Assembly: GCA_023410885.1 (NCBI GenBank)
Contig: JAEYPI010000244.1
Span: 1-6,140 of the forward strand
DNA length: 6,140 nucleotides
Source: Bacillota bacterium
GTDB lineage: Bacteria > Bacillota > Clostridia > DSM-8532
Direction of reading: 5' to 3'
The position numbers and the translations under genes are program-made. How positions within the stretch are numbered: position 1 is the stretch's first letter; each line of letters starts with the position of its first letter. The notes beneath the pieces are model-generated. The model did no database searches, was not told where the DNA came from, and worked only from the letters and a program-made list of their open reading frames with translations. This document shows, one piece after another, positions 3,738 to 6,140 of this stretch.

Positions 3738-5315
3738 TTACGATCGTTTAAGGCGGGATAGGACCATTTTAGTAACCACCGCAATTTCCGGAATCTTGAG
3801 CTTAACCAGGATAAAACAGAAAAACCCTATACCGGCTGCTAAAGGAACACATAGTGCCAGAATCTGACTGATTTTCGAGTTGATGTCGGGCCTTACTAGC
3901 AGGCTAAGAGCGTAAGTAAGAAGTCCTGATGGAATAACAGCCACCCCAACCTTGACAATATAGAAGAAATTTTCACTGATAATATCAACGCCCGTTTTCT
4001 TATAGTAGGTTATAAAAAGAAGCATCATATTGACGAAGGAGGCTATGGCATAGGAGAGGGCCGGGCCGGCAATTCCTATCCCTGTGTATGCCCTGAAAAA
4101 GCTGTTAAACAGATAGTTTGCCAGTATCCCAAAAAGTCCGCATATGAGCGGCGTTTTACTATCCTGAACGGCATAAAAGGCCCGGGTCACGAGGGCCACC
4201 ATGGAGGCAAAAACAAGGGCAGCAGAATAGGCCAGAAGCGATATTCCTCCAAAAAAGACCTGGTACTCTGAAAAGCTGCCCCACTTGAACAGCACTCTCA
4301 TAATATCCTGATTGAGAATCATCATGATAAGCGAGGTGGGCAGAGACAATAGAAAGACCACTCTGAGCCCTTTATAAAGTACACCTTTAAATTCACTATG
4401 ATTTCCCGCCGCGTAGTGTTCTGAAAGCGTGGGAAGGAGCGCAATTCCGATGCTCTGGGCGAAAATACCCAAGGGGAGCTGCCATGTACGGTTTGCACTG
4501 TTTAGGAGGGTCACCATTCCCTGATCTAAATAGGTAGCATAACCCCTGGAGATAATGATATTAATTTCAATAATGGTTGAGGATAAAAGGGAGGGCACCG
4601 CCAAAGCCAGAAGCTGCCGAAAAGCCGGGCTCTTGAGATATAGCTTGGGCTTATACATCGTCAGGTGGCGCATGGTTCCCGCAAGCTGAATAATAAAGAA
4701 AATAGCGGCCCCTATCACAACACCCCAGGCTGTCAGCTCCGCACTTTTTGCACCAAAGACCGCTATGCTCAAAATGGTGCAGAGATTGTAGATAACAGGG
4801 CCAAAGGAAGCGACTGCAAAACGTTTATAGGAATTAAGGATACCATTGAACTGTCCGGCCATCATCATAAAGGGTGCCGAAAGCAGGAGTATGCGCGTTA
4901 GCTTGACAAGCAATTCCTTGTTTCCTGAGCTGCCCTCATTATATCCCGCGGCCAATAGACCCAGTAAATCATCGGTAAAGATAAAGAAAACGACCTCTAG
5001 AACGATCATGAAAATAACGGATAAATTCATGAAGGTGCTGACAGCCTTCCAGCCGATATTTTCCTTGTTCTTGGCAATAAAGGATGAAAGAATTGGGATC
5101 AATGCCGCTGCGATGGCTCCGCCGGCCAAAAGATCATAGACCAAATCAGGAAGGGTAAAGGCCAGAAGGAACTCGTCGGAATATCCTTTGGGCAGCATAT
5201 TGGTGGTGATGAGCAGCGTTCTTAAAAAACCCGTGATGCGGCTTAAGAACGTAGCGAACATAATGATGCCGGCCGCACCCGTGAGCTTTTTCGCTGCTTC
5301 GTTACTGTTTCCCAT
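3738..5315 (-). CDS. murJ: MurJ (MviN family), lipid II flippase
   Basis: MurJ moves lipid-linked peptidoglycan precursor across the cytoplasmic membrane. The 525-residue protein shows 14 hydrophobic segments, roughly 12-38, 58-82, 92-113, 139-160, 166-188, 193-215, 232-258, 282-297, 316-334, 354-378, 389-405, 414-437, 451-473 and 482-504. Family motifs are LSRITGFLR (Arg26, Arg32), SDEFLLAFTLPDL (Asp47), LLAGGAIAAALIPI, and NRTWQLPLGIF (Arg276), corresponding to functionally important E. coli MurJ Arg18, Arg24, Asp39 and Arg270. The position of E. coli Arg52 is Tyr60 here, which I believe is common in Firmicutes members but could not verify. Start: ATG 5313-5315 with AGGAGA (5321-5326) 5 nt upstream. 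It follows cinA after 34 bp and precedes recA, so it is likely cotranscribed with cinA. The broader MOP superfamily also includes polysaccharide flippases; the motifs favour MurJ. Confidence 0.92.
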   Translation of the reverse strand: MGNSNEAAKKLTGAAGIIMFATFLSRITGFLRTLLITTNMLPKGYSDEFLLAFTLPDLVYDLLAGGAIAAALIPILSSFIAKNKENIGWKAVSTFMNLSVIFMIVLEVVFFIFTDDLLGLLAAGYNEGSSGNKELLVKLTRILLLSAPFMMMAGQFNGILNSYKRFAVASFGPVIYNLCTILSIAVFGAKSAELTAWGVVIGAAIFFIIQLAGTMRHLTMYKPKLYLKSPAFRQLLALAVPSLLSSTIIEINIIISRGYATYLDQGMVTLLNSANRTWQLPLGIFAQSIGIALLPTLSEHYAAGNHSEFKGVLYKGLRVVFLLSLPTSLIMMILNQDIMRVLFKWGSFSEYQVFFGGISLLAYSAALVFASMVALVTRAFYAVQDSKTPLICGLFGILANYLFNSFFRAYTGIGIAGPALSYAIASFVNMMLLFITYYKKTGVDIISENFFYIVKVGVAVIPSGLLTYALSLLVRPDINSKISQILALCVPLAAGIGFFCFILVKLKIPEIAVVTKMVLSRLKRS

Positions 5316-5349
5316 TATTTTCTCCTGTGTAACCCGGTCTTTTGTACTA

Positions 5350-6140
5350 TCAGCATCCGAGTATCATTTTTCTTAATAAATCCATACCATTAAGGCAGGC
5401 CATAGTCCGGACCCTATCCCTATCTCCCATAAGCCTTATTTCACTGCATTCAATCCTTCCGTCCAGACTTGCAGCGATATAAACAAGACCTACCGGTTTA
5501 TCCACCGATCCCCCATCAGGGCCAGCTATACCGGTTATGGCGATACCTGCGCGGGTACCGGTTTTTCGGACAAGACCTTCAACCATTTCCTTGGCTGTCT
5601 GCTGGCTGACTGCACCATGGACAGCCAAGGTTTCCTCAGAAACCCCCAGCTCCTGAATTTTGGATTGATTGGAATAGGTGATAAAGCCTCTTTCAAAGAC
5701 ATCCGAGACCCCGGAAACATTGACAAGCCTGGAGGCTAACATCCCCCCTGTACAGGACTCCGCCAGGGAAAGATTAATATTGTGCTGCTTCAGAAGTTCA
5801 ACCAGGACTTCCTCCATGGACTCGCCGTTCTGAGCGTATAAATGATCTCCCAGGCGCTCTTTGATTTTCTCAACAACAGGATCGATAAAGCAGTCCGCAT
5901 CCTTTTTATCCTTGCAGCGGGCAGTAACGCGTACAATGACCTCCCCCACGCCCACATAAGGAGCTATAGTAGGATTGGACTGGGATTCCACAATATCCAG
6001 AATACGCATTTCCATCTCTGATTCTCCAATGCCGAATACCTTCAGCATTCTGGATGAGATGGTCTGACCGGTCTTTTTCTCAAAAAAGGGAACCACCGTT
6101 TCCTCAAACATGGGGATCATTTCTTTGGGCGGCCCCGGAA
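5350..6140 (-). CDS. cinA: CinA family protein, competence/damage-associated NMN amidohydrolase (partial, C-terminal 263 residues)
   Basis: CinA proteins combine an N-terminal molybdopterin-binding-like (ADP-ribose pyrophosphatase) domain with a C-terminal nicotinamide mononucleotide deamidase domain that recycles NMN. The open frame continues to the right edge: its first residues PGPPKEMIPMFEE are the conserved end of the N-terminal domain, so the ATG at 6118-6120 is internal and not the start. Then come the linker domain with SNPTIAPYVGVGEVIVRVTA (about fragment residues 55-74) and the C-terminal domain with LAESCTGGMLASRLV (125-138), FITYSNQSKIQELGV, GAVSQQTAKEMV, and AITGIAGPDGGSVDKPVGLVYIA. 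Family members are about 410-420 residues, so roughly 150 are missing. cinA upstream of recA is a widespread Gram-positive arrangement; here murJ lies between. It ends 34 bp before murJ. Confidence 0.95.
   Translation of the reverse strand, partial: PGPPKEMIPMFEETVVPFFEKKTGQTISSRMLKVFGIGESEMEMRILDIVESQSNPTIAPYVGVGEVIVRVTARCKDKKDADCFIDPVVEKIKERLGDHLYAQNGESMEEVLVELLKQHNINLSLAESCTGGMLASRLVNVSGVSDVFERGFITYSNQSKIQELGVSEETLAVHGAVSQQTAKEMVEGLVRKTGTRAGIAITGIAGPDGGSVDKPVGLVYIAASLDGRIECSEIRLMGDRDRVRTMACLNGMDLLRKMILGC

Noticed and set aside
4846..5139. 97-codon plus-strand frame inside murJ
   Set aside because: Antisense shadow of membrane-segment codons; no ribosome site or recognisable domain.

Overview
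The window looks like chromosomal DNA of a Gram-positive, low-to-medium GC bacterium, most likely of class Clostridia. The reasons are strong AGGAGG-type ribosome sites, TTG starts on two genes, a FapR-type lipid regulator next to plsX, a Gram-positive LexA/DinR box at recA, and clostridial-type Flp1-like pilin and MurJ sequences. I cannot name the genus. Every gene I can support is on the minus strand, so the order of transcription runs from position 6140 down to 1.

In that direction: (1) the C-terminal two thirds of cinA (5350-6140, start outside the window) is followed after 34 bp by murJ (3738-5315), the lipid II flippase. (2) recA (2582-3610) has its own near-consensus promoter with an SOS box on the start point and ends at a clear intrinsic terminator (2484-2530). 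(3) A 355-bp gap (2227-2581) holds that terminator, two tandem copies of a ~92-bp structured repeat (2288-2470) and an extended -10 promoter for recX. (4) recX (1612-2226) is followed by a small orphan Flp-type pilin gene (1277-1492). The pilin has a strong promoter, an unusual inverted repeat linking the -35/spacer region to its ribosome site, and a terminator (1196-1238). (5) fapR (485-1048) has a sigma-A promoter and a 16-bp palindromic operator candidate in its leader, and leads into plsX (1-377, runs off the left edge).

Functionally there are three blocks. One covers DNA repair and recombination: RecA, its modulator RecX, and CinA, often co-located with recA. One covers envelope biogenesis: MurJ for peptidoglycan, FapR and PlsX for membrane phospholipid. 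The third is a lone surface or secretion pilin. The genes themselves are conserved; the less ordinary content is between them. It comprises the tandem repeat with a compensatory base-pair change in its hairpin, the inverted repeat that could gate pilin translation by transcript origin, a possible FapR operator that departs from the Bacillus form, and a hairpin between the recA ribosome site and start codon that may correct the spacing.
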